From: Filosporella fistucella
Taxonomy: Eukaryota > Ascomycota > Leotiomycetes > Helotiales
DNA length: 64,000 nt
NCBI GenBank assembly: GCA_030077755.1
Contig: JAQJZZ010000017.1
Coordinates: 62,001-126,000, forward strand
Reading direction: 5' to 3'
Position 1 is the first letter of the stretch; each line of letters starts with the position of its first letter. This document shows, in pieces, positions 12,483 through 25,171 of the stretch. The position numbers were made by a program, and so were the translations under genes. A model generated the notes under the pieces. The model was not told the DNA's origin. It saw only the letters and a program-made list of their open reading frames with translations, and did not search any database.

Positions 12483-14417
12483 ATGGTCAATTTAGACAGT
12501 ATCAAGCGCCAGGCGCGAAAGGAGGCTTGGTATGGTGATTCCTGGAATCCCTTCAAAAAGAATACCCGATCCAGTACGTGGGCCGGTAATGGCTCACCTG
12601 CCGATATTGAATCTGCAAATAGACCAAGAGGTGTTGACGAGGAGGACGAAGCACCTTTGTCTGCAGTACAAACTGAGCCAGCTTTACATTCGAGGAATTT
12701 CAGCCAAACTACAGATGGAGAGACAATCAGGAGGGGTAGCAAGGAGAATGAGTTTGAGATGACCACAGCCACAACATCAAATTCGAAACCAAGAGAGGTC
12801 GATAGCGAGGAAACAGCTGTGAGCCCCGAAGACAGACAGTCAACAGGTCTACAAAGCGAGAAGGAGAAGCCCCGTCGAAGATTTGGATTTGGAAAGAAGA
12901 AAGAAACACCAGAAAATGATGACGAGCCAAAGAAGAGGCCTTGGTATAAGGGCAAGGTTCTGCATCATTCAGAACCATTCACAGTCAGAAATCAGATACA
13001 AAGGACACTTTTCAATTCTTGGATCAATCTACTCTTGATTGCTGCGCCAGTTGGTATAGCTATCAATTATGCTGGAGTGGACAAGAAGGCTGTTTTCACT
13101 GTCAACTTTATTGCTATCATTCCTTTAGCTGGTATGCTTGGATTCGCCACTGAAGAAATTGCGCTTCATGTTGGAGAGAGTCTAGGTGGTCTTCTCAACG
13201 CTTCATTTGGGTATGTTCTCCAGCTCAGTGCGTGTACATTACACTGCTAACAACCACAGTAATGCCGTCGAAATGATCGTTGCTATCATCGCACTGGCTC
13301 ACGATGAAGTCATTGTCGTTCAGACTTCTCTTATCGGATCTATTCTTTCCAATTTGCTCCTCGTCCTTGGCATGTGTTTCTTCTTTGGAGGTCTCAGACG
13401 CCAGGAACAATTCTTCAACAAGACAGTAGCTCAAACAGCTGCTAGTTTATTAGCATTGGCAGTCGGTAGCGTTATTATTCCTACCTGCTTCGATAAATTC
13501 AGTCAGACCACGGATACCAAGGCCAACAATAAGGACGTTGCAGCACTCTCACGTGGAACATCCGTTATTCTTCTACTTGTCTATGTTGGATATCTGTACT
13601 TTCAACTCCACACCCATTCCGATATGTTCAACGAGACAAGTCAAAAGGTTGCCATGAAACCTAGAAAGCGTGCTCTCCCAGAAGGAGCTCTCGCCAAGGG
13701 ACTTGCGAAGGCTGGTGGAATTGGAGCCGGTGCTGGAAGACCAGGCTTAGAGAACAGACCGCCAAATGACGAACTGATCAACGCAACTGCTTACGAAGAA
13801 GCGGATGACGAACCTGAAGAGCCGACTCTTCATATCGCTGTTGCTTGGGCAACTCTCGCTGGTGCAACTGCAATTATCGGAATTTGTGCAGAATATATGG
13901 TTGACAGTATTGGTGCTATCACTGAAGGCGGCAAGGTTTCTGTCGAATTTGTCGGTTTGATTCTCTTGCCTATCGTTGGTAATGCAGCTGAACACGCCAC
14001 TGCCGTGACGGTCGCCATCAAGGATAAAATGGATTTGGCTATTGGTGTTGCAATTGGATCCAGTATGCAGGTTTCTTTGTTCCTGATTCCTCTCTTGGTT
14101 GTCCTTGGATGGATCATGGGGAAGGAGGATATGACATTGAGTTTCGATGGATTCCAAGTTGCCGTTATGTTTGTGGCTATCTTGCTCGTCAACTACTTGA
14201 TTGGAGATGGAAAGAGTCATTGTAAGTTCCTCATTTGTTTATTTGGACCATGCTAATGAGATCAGGGCTCGAGGGAATGCTTCTGCAATGTCTTTATGTG
14301 TAAGTTATCCGTCCCCCGAGCCGAGTCTTAGCTAATATCCGTAGTATAATTGCTGTCTGTGCATTCTACTACCCACAAGTCGATTCGGATGGAAACCCAG
14401 TTACCACAGTCGGTTAG
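12483..14417 (+). CDS. Vacuolar Ca2+/H+ exchanger (CAX/VCX1 type)
   Basis: Exons 12483-13210, 13260-14221, 14266-14299 and 14345-14417 give 1,797 nt and 598 residues. An acidic, basic-patched cytosolic N-tail of about 170 residues precedes the membrane domain. Two alpha-repeat signatures of the CaCA family are clear: one around GNAVEMIVAIIALAHDE (split by intron 1) and one at GNAAEHATAVTVAIKDK. About eleven hydrophobic segments are separated by an acidic loop (EEADDEPEEP), as in yeast Vcx1 and Neurospora CAX. It moves Ca2+ into the vacuole in exchange for protons and helps end calcineurin-type Ca2+ signals. Start at 12483 is the first in-frame ATG. Exon 3 is only 34 nt. Confidence 0.93.
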
Positions 14418-16716
14418 GCTAATTGGTCTCCAAACAAAATTCCCACCAAACCTTGGTAATGATCTATGGCTCATGCCAAAACCGGCAACGAAGTCGATTC
14501 GAGGAATGTAGCTTGAATATATGGCGATAAAACTCGAAAGTTCGCACAAAACCACAGAATCTTATCGTGACAATACCCTTTCCTATGTATATAACACTTG
14601 CTCTCGAAGCCACTTTTCCTACCACTTGTATGTAGCTCTTGTAATGTGTTTTTTCTCTCTTCCCAGGTGGATTCTTGACCATTAAATGGTAGCTTTTAGC
14701 AATTTCAAGCTAGTCGCGATGGCGTTGGTTGGATTTTTGAATGTGTGGATACTTGAACGGGAGTAGTAGCGAAAAACGATAGACAATCGATGTTCTTCAA
14801 CTCTTTTGGTAAATGTATCGAAATGTGAACCCTGTGTTGGATTTTGTGTAGAGATCTCGGAAGGGATTTGACAAGTGTCGTTAGGTGCGGTACACTATAT
14901 ACTGCTCGATTGGTTTCGTTTTTATGTAGTCATCTATCAAGTTTCGCAAACTCATGTCATCGGATAGCAAGAGGTGAGCCTTTTGGCCCCAGAAAAGCCA
15001 TTCGATGAATATCACTCCGAGTACTAATTTGTTCTCTTGAACTGATATGTTATGCATCTCCCTGTAAACATTTAACAGGAGAGGAGGTATCGTTTAAATT
15101 TCTCTCGTGCATTTATATCTGTCTCTTATTCTAGCATACACATATCACAATTACACTTTTGCTATAGTTGCTTTACAATACGTAATATTGCCTGCTTTTA
15201 TTCTCCTATAGCATCGTTACAATTGCCATTTCACTACTTATCCAAGAAGCTATAATAGCATGACGATGTCCCTGTTAGTCCTATTCAAGTTCCTTTGGAT
15301 TATGATCTCTTGTCATTTCTGTTCACCTAGTATAGGGCTATTGTCCGGGGCAGTTATCGCATTCTTTGATAATCACTACACCCTCTTCATATTTCATACA
15401 ATGAGTTCCTGTTATAGGTTTTGACCAAGAACAGTTCTTGACCACTTTCAAAGAATCTCCAAATTTTCTAGTTTCCTTCAGACCTATTATTTTCTTATCA
15501 CTTCTATTCATGAAGGAAAGAGCTACAGCTAAGAGTTGTCCCCCCGTCCCCCCTCTCATGTAGTCTTCGTTTGTGCCTCCTAATTATTTGTTTATCTCAA
15601 CTTGAATCTGCTACAGCCTCGTAATAAACCATTCACTTTAAGAAGCGCTTCCGTTAACAGTTGATGATCTTAAGTCAGTCTTCTCTAACGAACTGCGTGC
15701 TTTCAATCTCAATTTCAATTTACAGTGCCCTCGTTGCAACCATTCACCAAGAAAAGCGCTCCTGTCACTATAGATCTTCTTCCCTCTATTCTATTTTAAC
15801 CCACCAACTCTTCTTCAACCGTCGAACATACATATCACAACCATTGCCAATTTCTTCTGCCGATTTCCTCTTGCTCAACACGCTTGTTCTCCTCAGTCTC
15901 AATTCTCGACAGACCCTTTAGTTCTTAACGAGTCTGTTAGCCAAAGAAGGCGCTCTAGGAGTCTTTGTGCTCCTTTCGCCTGCTCTCTCCGAAGCCTCTC
16001 CTCTTTCCTCTTCCAAACGACATATCACATCGACTTCAACTTTCCCCCTGGTTCTTCCCTCCTTCCGCGTACACTCTTCGTGGCATCCAGCATTGTCACG
16101 CACCTCGTCTTAAGTATTCACTGAGTAATGGTTTCTCACCCACTAAGAGCTGCTGCATCTGCTCTGCTTACAGACCAAGTCCGCTCCTCTTCCTACTTTA
16201 TCGAATCAAATATCAAATCCACTCCGAATCTTCAAAGCAACATTCGCTCGCTATCCACGGAAACTCTGCTTCTACCAAATACACTCTCGCAATCCTTCAA
16301 ATCTATTTACTTGGGAAGGCGCTCTCTTCCTCTCGACCTTCCTCAGCTTTGTCTGATCAAAAACTGACTCGCCTTTTCATCCTCCAACACTGAGCAACGA
16401 GCTTACATATTGCATCCACTCCGACTTCTTTCGCTGATCTCTGTTCACCTTTCGTACATATTCTACTTGACACAAGCATACTCACCCGCTTCGTCATATT
16501 CATTCACTTAGGAAGGCGCCCTCATTCCTTCGGACTTGTTCACCACTGTCCATTTGAACGCCACACACTCTTCTTCCTCAGTCAAACTTACACATCAGAG
16601 ATACCCCTCAACGCGAATCTTCTTTTAGCTTACACATACATCCATCCTATTAACATACTCTCACGTGTCTTTACTACCACCCTTCTGCCTCATCGCAGCA
16701 TTCAACTGGCTTTATC
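14418..16716. other. Intergenic plus long CT-rich leader of the helicase gene
   Basis: 14418-15600 reads as the 3' UTR of the exchanger and intergenic DNA with nothing recognised. From about 15600 to 16716 the plus strand is strongly CT-rich and carries a degenerate repeat described separately; it is the likely promoter and 5' UTR of the helicase gene. Confidence 0.5.
15625..16545 (+). repeat. Degenerate ~195-nt tandem repeat with a GGCGCT core
   Basis: A motif of the form TTCACTTA-GGAAGGCGCT followed by a CT-rich arm recurs with palindromic cores at 15644-15649 (AGCGCT), 15755-15760 (AGCGCT), 15949-15954 (GGCGCT), a weak copy near 16146, 16318-16323 (GGCGCT) and 16515-16520 (GGCGCC). Successive spacings are 111, 194, 197, 172 and 197 nt. 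Arms share fragments such as ACATATCACA and CTTACACAT. It reads as an ancient tandem duplication in the leader just upstream of the helicase start. Confidence 0.6.
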
Positions 16717-19700
16717 ATGTCTGCCTCTGGAGACCTGGATGAAAGTGACGGCTCACGATCTCCTTCTCTAGGTACTATGAGTGTACCTGGTGAGAAGCGA
16801 CTGCCCTCTGAACTTCCCTCATATCGCCTGAACGTGTGCAGCCCGTCCGTTGAGATGCGCCAGCATTCTGTACCTGTTTCAGGGTCTCTCCCGTCTAACC
16901 TACCCAATGAGACGCGCTTTTCTTCTCCCTCATCTCAAATCAAGGTTGAGCGGGGACATGAGTCCTCTTCGACTCATCCTGATCCTCTTAATACATCTGA
17001 AGAATTCAAAAAAACAAATCTCTCTCCTCCCTCTCCTCACATCGAGGCTGGACGGGCACATCAAGCCTCTTCACCTACTTCTATTCCTCCCAATGCATCC
17101 GGAAAACACAATGAGACACATATGTCACCTTCAATTTTGCCAGAACATCTCATTCTGCCAGAAAGATTTCAGGACAAGACCTCAGCTTCCTCCGCTTCCC
17201 CATCTGGATTGAATGGAATTGATGGCATTACTCAAGATTCTCTTCACCTAGCCAACTCTTCAAGTTCACTTGATGAGACAATTCACTCCGCAACCCTTCC
17301 TGATCCAGATCATCCCATGCAATCCATAGAGACTCCAGATGTGGAGATGGATGATGCTTCCTTAGACGATGCAACCTTTGACGAACATTCCATCAAAGAC
17401 GATCCACAATCCGCTCATACCCCAACACCTTCAACCTCCCCATACCCAGGTGTCAAGGATGAACCCGAAGACTCGGATGAAGAGATGATCGATCATGATG
17501 AAGACAACTTCACTCTTCTGCCTCGGACCCAGCGAATTATTGAAATTCCCGACTCGCAAGAAGGTACACCTGAATCCCTGCTTTCAGGAGCCATTGAAGC
17601 ATCGGAAAAGGCTTCTCCTATTTACAGGAGCAATATCACGATTTCATCTTCGGTTCCCAGTATTGCAAACAATTTACGCTCTGGTGTAGGCGGTCTTTCA
17701 CAATCGGCTAAGGCTGCACCTGTTGACGACGACGACGGTGATGATTTGATGATCATTGATCCAAAGTCAGCTTCCGCTGAGGCTCAGGCTAAGTGGGGAA
17801 AGACTCGAATCATCCTCACTGAAAAGTCCAGCCCCATCGTCAAACCTGATCCTGATTCTGATCGACGAAATGACCCTAATAATGTTCCAAGTACACCGCA
17901 GATACCATCCATGGAGAGCTTATTGGCCGTACAGAAGCGCATGATGGAAGGAAAACACAATCCTCCTAAAAAGAAAATCCGACAGGAAGATTCTGAAATT
18001 CCAAGTCCAGTCGTACCTGAATACATGAGAGAGGGTCGAGTTGATACAGCAGTTGTCGATGCAGCTTTGAAACCCACAGGAGAAGATAACTCATGGATGG
18101 AGGATGAGGGAGACGATGTTGACGATATATATGAAACTTGGACGAGAGAGAGAGATGAATTACAGAAAAGGGAGAAAAATGGCAAGATCACTTTGTATGA
18201 GAGGATGAAATTGTCTAAACTCCGGAATCAGATAATTGTGAGAGACAGAGTCAGAAATCGAGGCATTCAAGAGGATGGAGACAGCTTATTTGTTCCTGAC
18301 AATCGACTTGACAATAGATCTGAAGCCAGCCGACGTGGTAGAGCCAATTCTGAGGAGGAAGAGCCACAAGCCGACCACGAAAACTTCCGTCGAATTTTTG
18401 AGGGTTTTGCCGAAGAAAAGAGACAAGAATTTGGAATGACCAAATCCGGAAAACCTCGAAAGCGCAGAGCACCTGCCAAGACTGCTCGGGAAAAGATGGA
18501 GCGAGAGGAAGAAAAGAGAATTGAGAAAGAGCGTGCCAAAGCCCAGAAAAAGAAAGCCCGTGGTGAAAAGCCGAGCAAGAAAAAGGGTTCAAAGGGCGAG
18601 AAAGGCGGGAAGGGAAAAGATGTTGTTAAAAATGGGCCTTCATTGCTTCAAGCTGATGGCTTCAATCGAAATGATGGAAATGACGATGTTGCGAAATTGA
18701 TCATCGATTTTATGCAGAACGATCCCATCCAAGAACGGCTTCAAAATCCGATCTTCAATGTCTCGGCTGAGCCTACAATTAGTGGTACCATGAGTAAGGA
18801 GTCTCAACTTGAGAAACTTTGGTCAAATCTCCCCGAAGGAGCTACAGCTGCTGCAAAGAGTGATCGAAAGAGACTCAGGGATGCGAGCAAGTCATTCGGA
18901 TTTGGAAAATGTACTGCCAAGGACGGAAAATGGTTGATTAAGGGCATGAATTCCACACCTTATCATCATCAGCTGCTTGGTGCTCAGTGGATGGTTCAAA
19001 GAGAATTGAGTACTCAATCTCCGAATGGTGGATTGTTGGCAGATAGTATGGGACTCGGAAAGACAGTACAAACATTGGCCTGCATGGTCGGAAATTTACC
19101 TACTGATAGTAAGTTATCCTTAACAGTGGGAGAATAGACTAACAGACACAGAGGATATTGCTCGTAAAACCAGAGCAACCTTGATTGTTGGCCCTGCTGG
19201 AGTTGTCGACCAATGGATCGACGAGATTAAGACACATGCCGACAAGAAGATATTCCAAAAAGTCATTCGCTATAGAAGTTCTCAAAATCTTCCAGTTGAA
19301 GTTCTGGAGGATATGGATATCGTTGTTACTTCTTACAATGAGGTGAGGAAATTGATGTTGTGACACGACCAAACTAACTTAGATAGGTACAAAAGCAATT
19401 TTCATTTCCTAGCAAACTCGACAAGCCATTTCTCAATAACGCAACTGGTGATCTTGCAGGCTGGATGAAAGACGCTCTAGATGGCCTCGGTCCTCTACAT
19501 CAAGTCAACTGGTATCGAGTGGTTCTTGATGAAGCTCAGCATATCAAGAATAATCAATCTCGAACATCTCTCGCATGTCAAAATCTGAAATCTGTATTCA
19601 GATGGTGCTTAACTGGTACTCCACTTCTAAACAAACTTGAAGAGTAAGTTTCCTGTCTTTCACATGGGCATAACGCTAATGTTCAGACTCTTTCCGTACC

Positions 19701-21844
19701 TACGATTCCTCAAGGCAAACTACAGCATGGATTGGAAGACTTTCCAGAAATACTTCTGTGATCCAGATGCAGATGATTCATACCAACGAATCAGTACTTT
19801 GCTGTCTTATACAATGATGCGTCGCACGATGAAAACCACTATTCTGGATCGACCAATCATCAATCTACCGAAACCTCATCCCGAAATTCTATATGTTTCA
19901 TTCTCCCAGGAGGAGCAGATTATTTACAGGATCGTAAGTTATGCTGCTTCTGCTTGGGACAATATCTCCTACTTTGAATCTCCGAAATCAAGCCGAAAAA
20001 TTCTAACACTCTTAGACTGAGAATAGATTCCGGGCGAATCTTAACGAATTTTTCGCCAAAGGCGAGGCACGTCGTAATTACGGGACATTCATGGTACAAC
20101 TTCTACGACTCCGTCAATGCACCTCACATCCATTCATGCTAGAGCAAACTATTCGAGAAAGCTGGACTTTGGAGGACATTCAAGAGTTACGAGCCAGACT
20201 TGCGAGACTGGGAAGAAACAGCAAGCCGTTCTATGAACAATGCAAATTGGTAGGTTGTTTCTCGTTACCGCGGACAATGCTGACACAAACAGTGGGTGGA
20301 ACAATCTGAAGCCGAGAAATCTGCCTCCTTAGCACGAGGGGAAATTATTATGCCATTTGGTACCAGCAAATATGGACATTCGTTCAATTTGGATAAGGCT
20401 CTAGCTTCTCTGAGTGAGAAGGAACTTTTCGAACGAGTTGTCTGCGCGATCTGTTCTGATTTACCTATGCAACCAGTTAAGACTGATGTAGGTCTTCTGT
20501 CTAGATTTTGAAAGCTTGCTAATGGATAAGTGTGGCCATATCTTTTGCCATGACTGTCTTACAGAGTTTCTTCGTGACCAAGCTGTTCAGTACGAGATTG
20601 ATGTGAGTATACTCGTCGAGAAGTTTGCCCACACTAATGATGTTAGTTCAAAGTTTGTCCCTCCTGCGACAAAATTTTCGATGGTACGGAGAATGTCCCG
20701 GTTCCAGAAGATACACTCGATCGCGATGATGTTCCCTCCGGCAAAGTTGGCAAGAAGAAACACTCCTATCACCCAAATTCGAAAGGCAGAGATGCATTGG
20801 GGTTTGAACCAATGACTCAAGATGGCAATTGGGTCACGAAGAGTGATTTTGATGATGATTTTGAGTTGGCTCCAAGTGCAAAGACGGCATGTTTGAAGGC
20901 AATTCTACTAAAGGGATTTGTTGAGGCTCCATTGGATAAGGTATGATATAAATTCTCCAACTCTGGGACTTCTGCTCATATGAGACAGGTCGTCATCTAT
21001 GTCCAATTTCGCACTTTAGCGCGAATTGTTGGACGTATTTGCAGGGCAGAAAACTGGGGATTTGTCTATCTCACTGGCGATGCTAGTCTTGATCATCGAA
21101 CCAAAGCAATCAAAAAGTTCAAGGAGGATGGAGAGATTAAGATTCTGATCGCTGGTTTGAAGTGCGGTGGACTTGGGTATGAATTCAATTGTTCCCTTCT
21201 TTCTATGACGAATCATAAACCCTAATTTTTACAAAATCGAGTTGGGAGTTTATGCTAATACGAAATGTACGCAGTCTCAATTTTCCTTGGGCCAATCGTT
21301 GTATCTCCTTGGATCTGTGGTGGAATCATGCGGTAGAGCAGCAAGCTTTCGGCCGTATCTTCCGTATCGGACAAGTTAAAGAGACTCATATGACACGAAT
21401 CGTTGTGAAGAATACGGTAGATATGAGAATGCTGAGTATGCAATTGCGCAAATTGCAGAGCTTAGAGAAGGTTTGTTGTCCCTACCTGCCCTGTTATTTT
21501 CCTATTATTGTCGTCACTTCTGTTTGCATATACACCCTTTACATCATAGTGTGTACAGGAACTAATGCTATAACCAGGCAATAACAGAAGGCGACGCTAA
21601 GCCTCGCCCTGATCTCTCCCTCTCGCAATTGGCCAATCTCTTCGGTTTCCTAAAGACAGATGCAGACGACAACATTGTCTCCATCGAGCCAGATTACGTA
21701 GATGATGAAGACCAATACGCTGCGCAGGTGCCTCGTCAGTACCAAAATCCAGCTGGAGAGGGCAGTGGATACAATGCAGGTCTTGCAGGCTGGCATGATG
21801 AACTCGACCCGAATGTTGAGATGGGAGATGAGGAGCTATATTGA
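16717..21844 (+). CDS. SNF2-family DNA translocase with RING finger (ULS1-like)
   Basis: Eleven exons (16717-19108, 19152-19342, 19387-19643, 19687-19933, 20016-20249, 20293-20487, 20531-20602, 20647-20940, 20989-21176, 21275-21470, 21578-21844) sum to 4,533 nt and 1,510 residues. A ~750-residue acidic, Ser-rich N-terminus contains hydrophobic-acidic stretches that look like SUMO-interacting motifs (IIEIPDSQ near 274, DLMIIDPK near 345) and a Lys/Glu coiled region. Helicase motifs: DSMGLGKTVQT (I), DEAQH at 909-913 (II), LTGTPL at 936 (III), GLKCGGLGLNF (V) and QAFGRIFRIGQ (VI). A C3HC4 RING (CAICSDLP, CGHIFCHDC, CPSC) lies between the two helicase halves at about 1160-1205. That order is shared by Uls1, Rad5, Rad16 and HLTF; no HIRAN domain is seen, and the SIM-like motifs favour ULS1, a SUMO-targeted translocase in genome maintenance. 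Confidence 0.9.
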
Positions 21845-22387
21845 GCATTCTCGTTTCATCTTTGCAGGATTGCGGCATCGGTAGAGGACTCAATGACGGG
21901 CAATAGTGGCCTAGTGACGGGAATGGATATATGGATTTCAATTTCAAAAGCGATGAGTTTTCTTCTATTTCATATTCTTCGAAGGTCGGTGGGACAAACA
22001 AAGAGCAATTTACTAGTTTAACTAAAAGCTGGACATTGAGATTCAAATCTCGGGTCTCTCTTTAAGGGAGATTCGAGTGGCGGTGGAAATACAAAGGTCC
22101 GTGGGGGCGTGTCATAATAGTTTCTTTCTAATTAAGCAATTCAATTTATTATACGATTATTGTGAGCAGCGTGGGTATGAGATTCTAGTTCATTTTGAAC
22201 CAGAGATTTTCTCCCGTTTTTGTGAAATCTTCCAAAAAACTAAGGGTAATGTATTCCTTCTAATTCGCTATATCGACAGTAGAACAGTTACGTGGTGATA
22301 TTTCCAAAATCGTATAGACAAATGTGCAAGCTTTCCAAGTCCTGCATTACTAATAACATTCCAGAATCCTATCTACAAACAGCAAAT
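21845..22387. other. Convergent 3' intergenic region
   Basis: 543 nt between the stop codons of the helicase and ESF1 genes. AT-rich, no coding frame or RNA gene recognised. Confidence 0.6.
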
Positions 22388-24439
22388 CTACCTCTTCGCC
22401 TTCTTCTTGACCTTCTCAACAAGACCACCTAAATCTCCCTCTCTTTCCCTCTTCTTCTCCTTCTTCACTTCCTCTCGCCCGTCTACCTCATCTGCACCTC
22501 CCTGTTCTCTCTTCCTCCTCCCCTCCTCAAGCAACAGTTTCATTCCCTCTGTGCCCTTGAACCGAGGATGACTAGGATCAATTGCAAATTCATGACTCTC
22601 AAACACCTTTCCAAAACGTGCATCACCAACATCCATCTCGAATCCCTCTTGCAGGCCACCTCTCTTACTCTCTTCTTTGCCTTTCCCTTTCTTGCCCTTC
22701 TTTTTCCTATTCTTTTCCGCGCGAGCAATCTCATTGATATCAAAATGATCGATATCTTTTGTACCGGAAGGGGAACCAGAGACATTGTCTGCCATCAGAA
22801 GTTCGAGAGCAGCGCGCTCAGAGGCTTTGGTAGCTGCTTCTGCGGCTTTTGCTTCTCGTTTCTTCAATCGCTCTTCTTTGCGAATTGATTTTGAGGCTTT
22901 ATCCTTCTCTTGCTCATCGGTGCCGAAGAAAAGATCATCGAACCCAAGGTCTGCGGATTCTTTCTCTTCTGCGTCACCCTCAGGTGCAGCATCTGGATCC
23001 CTTCCTTCACGTTTGGCCTTGGCCTTCTCTTTACGCCTCGCTTTCCGTTCCTTTTCAAGACGGACATATCGTTCTGCAGTTGTTTCCTCCACAGGCTCAT
23101 TTTCAAAAATACTGCCTTTCTCGCCTGAACTGAGGCCAGCTGTGAATGTGACCTGCATGTCTCCCACTGGCCCCTTGGTCTTCTTCACGGGTTCATCTGT
23201 AAGACCCAATGCAGCGCGCATTTTCTGCCTCTGCAACTCCTTCTTACTGACAGGCGCATGTTCCACGACCTCCTCCTGCTCCTCGTCCTCCTCCGAATCA
23301 CTCCCAAGATATGCCCTCAGATCGTTCTCTCCGATCTCTGCTCTACTACCAGTAAAAGCACGATTAATAGCATCTTTCCTCGACGCCTCCTCGGGATTCA
23401 TATCCCATGTAAGCTTTACTTTTGAATGTTGCAGCGCATCGGTAACGAATTCCGTAGGGCGGTATCCAGAAGGAACAGCCTCGCATTCGTCTCTGGGTTT
23501 ATCGTCAAACTCGGTATCGTCAGGTATAAATCGCAGATCGAAAAAGTTGGCTGAAGAAAGGTATTCTGTTCCATCAGTAGACTCATAAATATTCTGCGCA
23601 GTCTCCTTGTCAGAGCATTCCACCACAGCGTAATAGTACCGTAGCCGCTCGAGCTGGTATTGTCGTAATGCCGCACCATCGAAATCCTGCCCTTCATCCT
23701 CTTTCAACAACTCCTTCTTGATTTTCTCGTCCTCCTCCTCGCTCTCATTCTCAGAATCAATCTCGCTCTCTTCTTCCTCAGCTTTCTTCGCAAATATCTC
23801 TTTCGGAGGTCCCTCCAATTCCTCTCTCTCCATTCTCTCCTTGCCAAACTCACTTGGGTATATGCAAATTCGCCGTATCTTTCCTCCGGGTCTGACAAAG
23901 CTCGAGAATACCGCCATTAAATCGGCAGAAGTAATGTAATCCCAATCCAGATTTACGACCGCAAAACGACGAGATACTTCACCCATTTCCACAGCCTCGG
24001 CTTGAGCTGCTAGATCTGGGAATGTCTCCTCAATTTCGACACCGCCGGCTTCATCATCGTTGTCTTCGTCGCTGTCCTCGGATTCAGAGGACGAAAATCC
24101 GCCTCCTCGCGCGGGGTCGTAGGAATCTTTTTTTGATGTATCCACCTTCTTCAATTCTCTTTTAATAGCCTCCTCCTCATCTTCCTCATCGTCAGGAACA
24201 TATAGCCTTTCAAGCACCCTTTTCTTCCCCTCTCCACTCAGCTTCCTTCCATACCTATCCACCTTTCCTCCACCCTCGAAGTCCTCATCCTTGAGCATGC
24301 GCTCAAATCGCTTGTCGATTTTTGTTCTGGTATGCTTTTTGGAAGGCAATCGAAAGCGGGGATCGGTTGTGAAGTTTGAGAAACGAGGGTCGATGATTGT
24401 ATCGCCTCTAGACGCTTTTGAAGGTTTGGGTTTGGGCAT
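22388..24439 (-). CDS. ESF1: Nucleolar pre-rRNA processing protein ESF1
   Basis: A single exon of 2,052 nt encodes 683 residues. The ATG at 24439 opens MPKPKPSKASRGDTIIDPRF; upstream frame is open but has no ATG. Features in order: the N-terminal block with DPRFSNFTTDPRFRLPSKK and KVDRYGRKL, acidic Ser/Glu tracts, an RRM-like central region (RFAVVNLDWDYITSADLMAV) with a long acidic insert, and a C-terminal NUC153 signature DARFGKVFESHEFAIDPSHP close to the end, followed by a Lys-rich tail. This architecture is specific to ESF1, which binds pre-rRNA in the nucleolus and is needed for 18S rRNA maturation. The highly charged composition produces long antisense frames that are not genes. Confidence 0.94.
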   Translation of the reverse strand: MPKPKPSKASRGDTIIDPRFSNFTTDPRFRLPSKKHTRTKIDKRFERMLKDEDFEGGGKVDRYGRKLSGEGKKRVLERLYVPDDEEDEEEAIKRELKKVDTSKKDSYDPARGGGFSSSESEDSDEDNDDEAGGVEIEETFPDLAAQAEAVEMGEVSRRFAVVNLDWDYITSADLMAVFSSFVRPGGKIRRICIYPSEFGKERMEREELEGPPKEIFAKKAEEEESEIDSENESEEEDEKIKKELLKEDEGQDFDGAALRQYQLERLRYYYAVVECSDKETAQNIYESTDGTEYLSSANFFDLRFIPDDTEFDDKPRDECEAVPSGYRPTEFVTDALQHSKVKLTWDMNPEEASRKDAINRAFTGSRAEIGENDLRAYLGSDSEEDEEQEEVVEHAPVSKKELQRQKMRAALGLTDEPVKKTKGPVGDMQVTFTAGLSSGEKGSIFENEPVEETTAERYVRLEKERKARRKEKAKAKREGRDPDAAPEGDAEEKESADLGFDDLFFGTDEQEKDKASKSIRKEERLKKREAKAAEAATKASERAALELLMADNVSGSPSGTKDIDHFDINEIARAEKNRKKKGKKGKGKEESKRGGLQEGFEMDVGDARFGKVFESHEFAIDPSHPRFKGTEGMKLLLEEGRRKREQGGADEVDGREEVKKEKKREREGDLGGLVEKVKKKAKR

Positions 24440-25171
24440 TTTGTTGGATGCTCGGGAGGTTTCCGAAGTTATTTCGCGTGTGAGTTTGAGAATTGCGAGC
24501 GCTAGGCGCTGGAAAGGGTTATAGGAGATGTGTAAATGCAGCAGTCTGGGAATGCTGATGGGATTTCGATTTCTCAATTGAAACTTTTTTGATTTTGCCG
24601 CCAAGCCTTAAGTGGGCGGTGTGGTTCGCGCGTCGCTAAGTGTTCGTCCCCGCCCCCTTTTTTGCGGGGAGGAGGTAGCCTTTGGGATTTCATTCTACCT
24701 ACGTACGTACATATCTCAAATATCGTGGGATACCACCCCATCACTATATCATACCAGATTGTATATTATCATCATCTTGATTGTCCCTGTATCTGTTGTC
24801 AGCGCGGTTTTCTCAACCCATTTGACTCCATAAAAATGCCCAGCTCTTTTCTGCGGCTCAGGATATAGATGAAGACTCTCGCATTTACTCTGGATGCCCT
24901 GAGCTCCTCTGTCCGACGTGCATAGTGAGAAGATGCACTCTCGTTTTGGGACATTAGGTGACAATAAAGTTCAAAAGAGGTACATTACGGGTATCGCAAG
25001 TCTATCTACCGGGACCAATCTAGTCGCCCAAGTCATCACGTGCCATGTACCAGTTCGTATCTGTCACCATTCCTGTTATTTTCCAATGGGATATTTCGAA
25101 GTCGGTGCGGTTGTTTCCTTATCCCAATCCATCAAGTCTCCTCTCTTCTCATCTATGTTACGGATAGGTAC
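24440..25171. other. ESF1 promoter and UGDH 3' region
   Basis: Contains the 5' leader of ESF1 and the 3' end of the next minus-strand gene. A self-complementary TACGTACGTA lies near 24703. No gene recognised. Confidence 0.5.

Noticed and set aside
22785..23588. 267-codon plus-strand open frame
   Set aside because: Lies fully antisense to ESF1; its Ser/Leu-rich composition is the mirror of the Glu/Lys-rich ESF1 codons.
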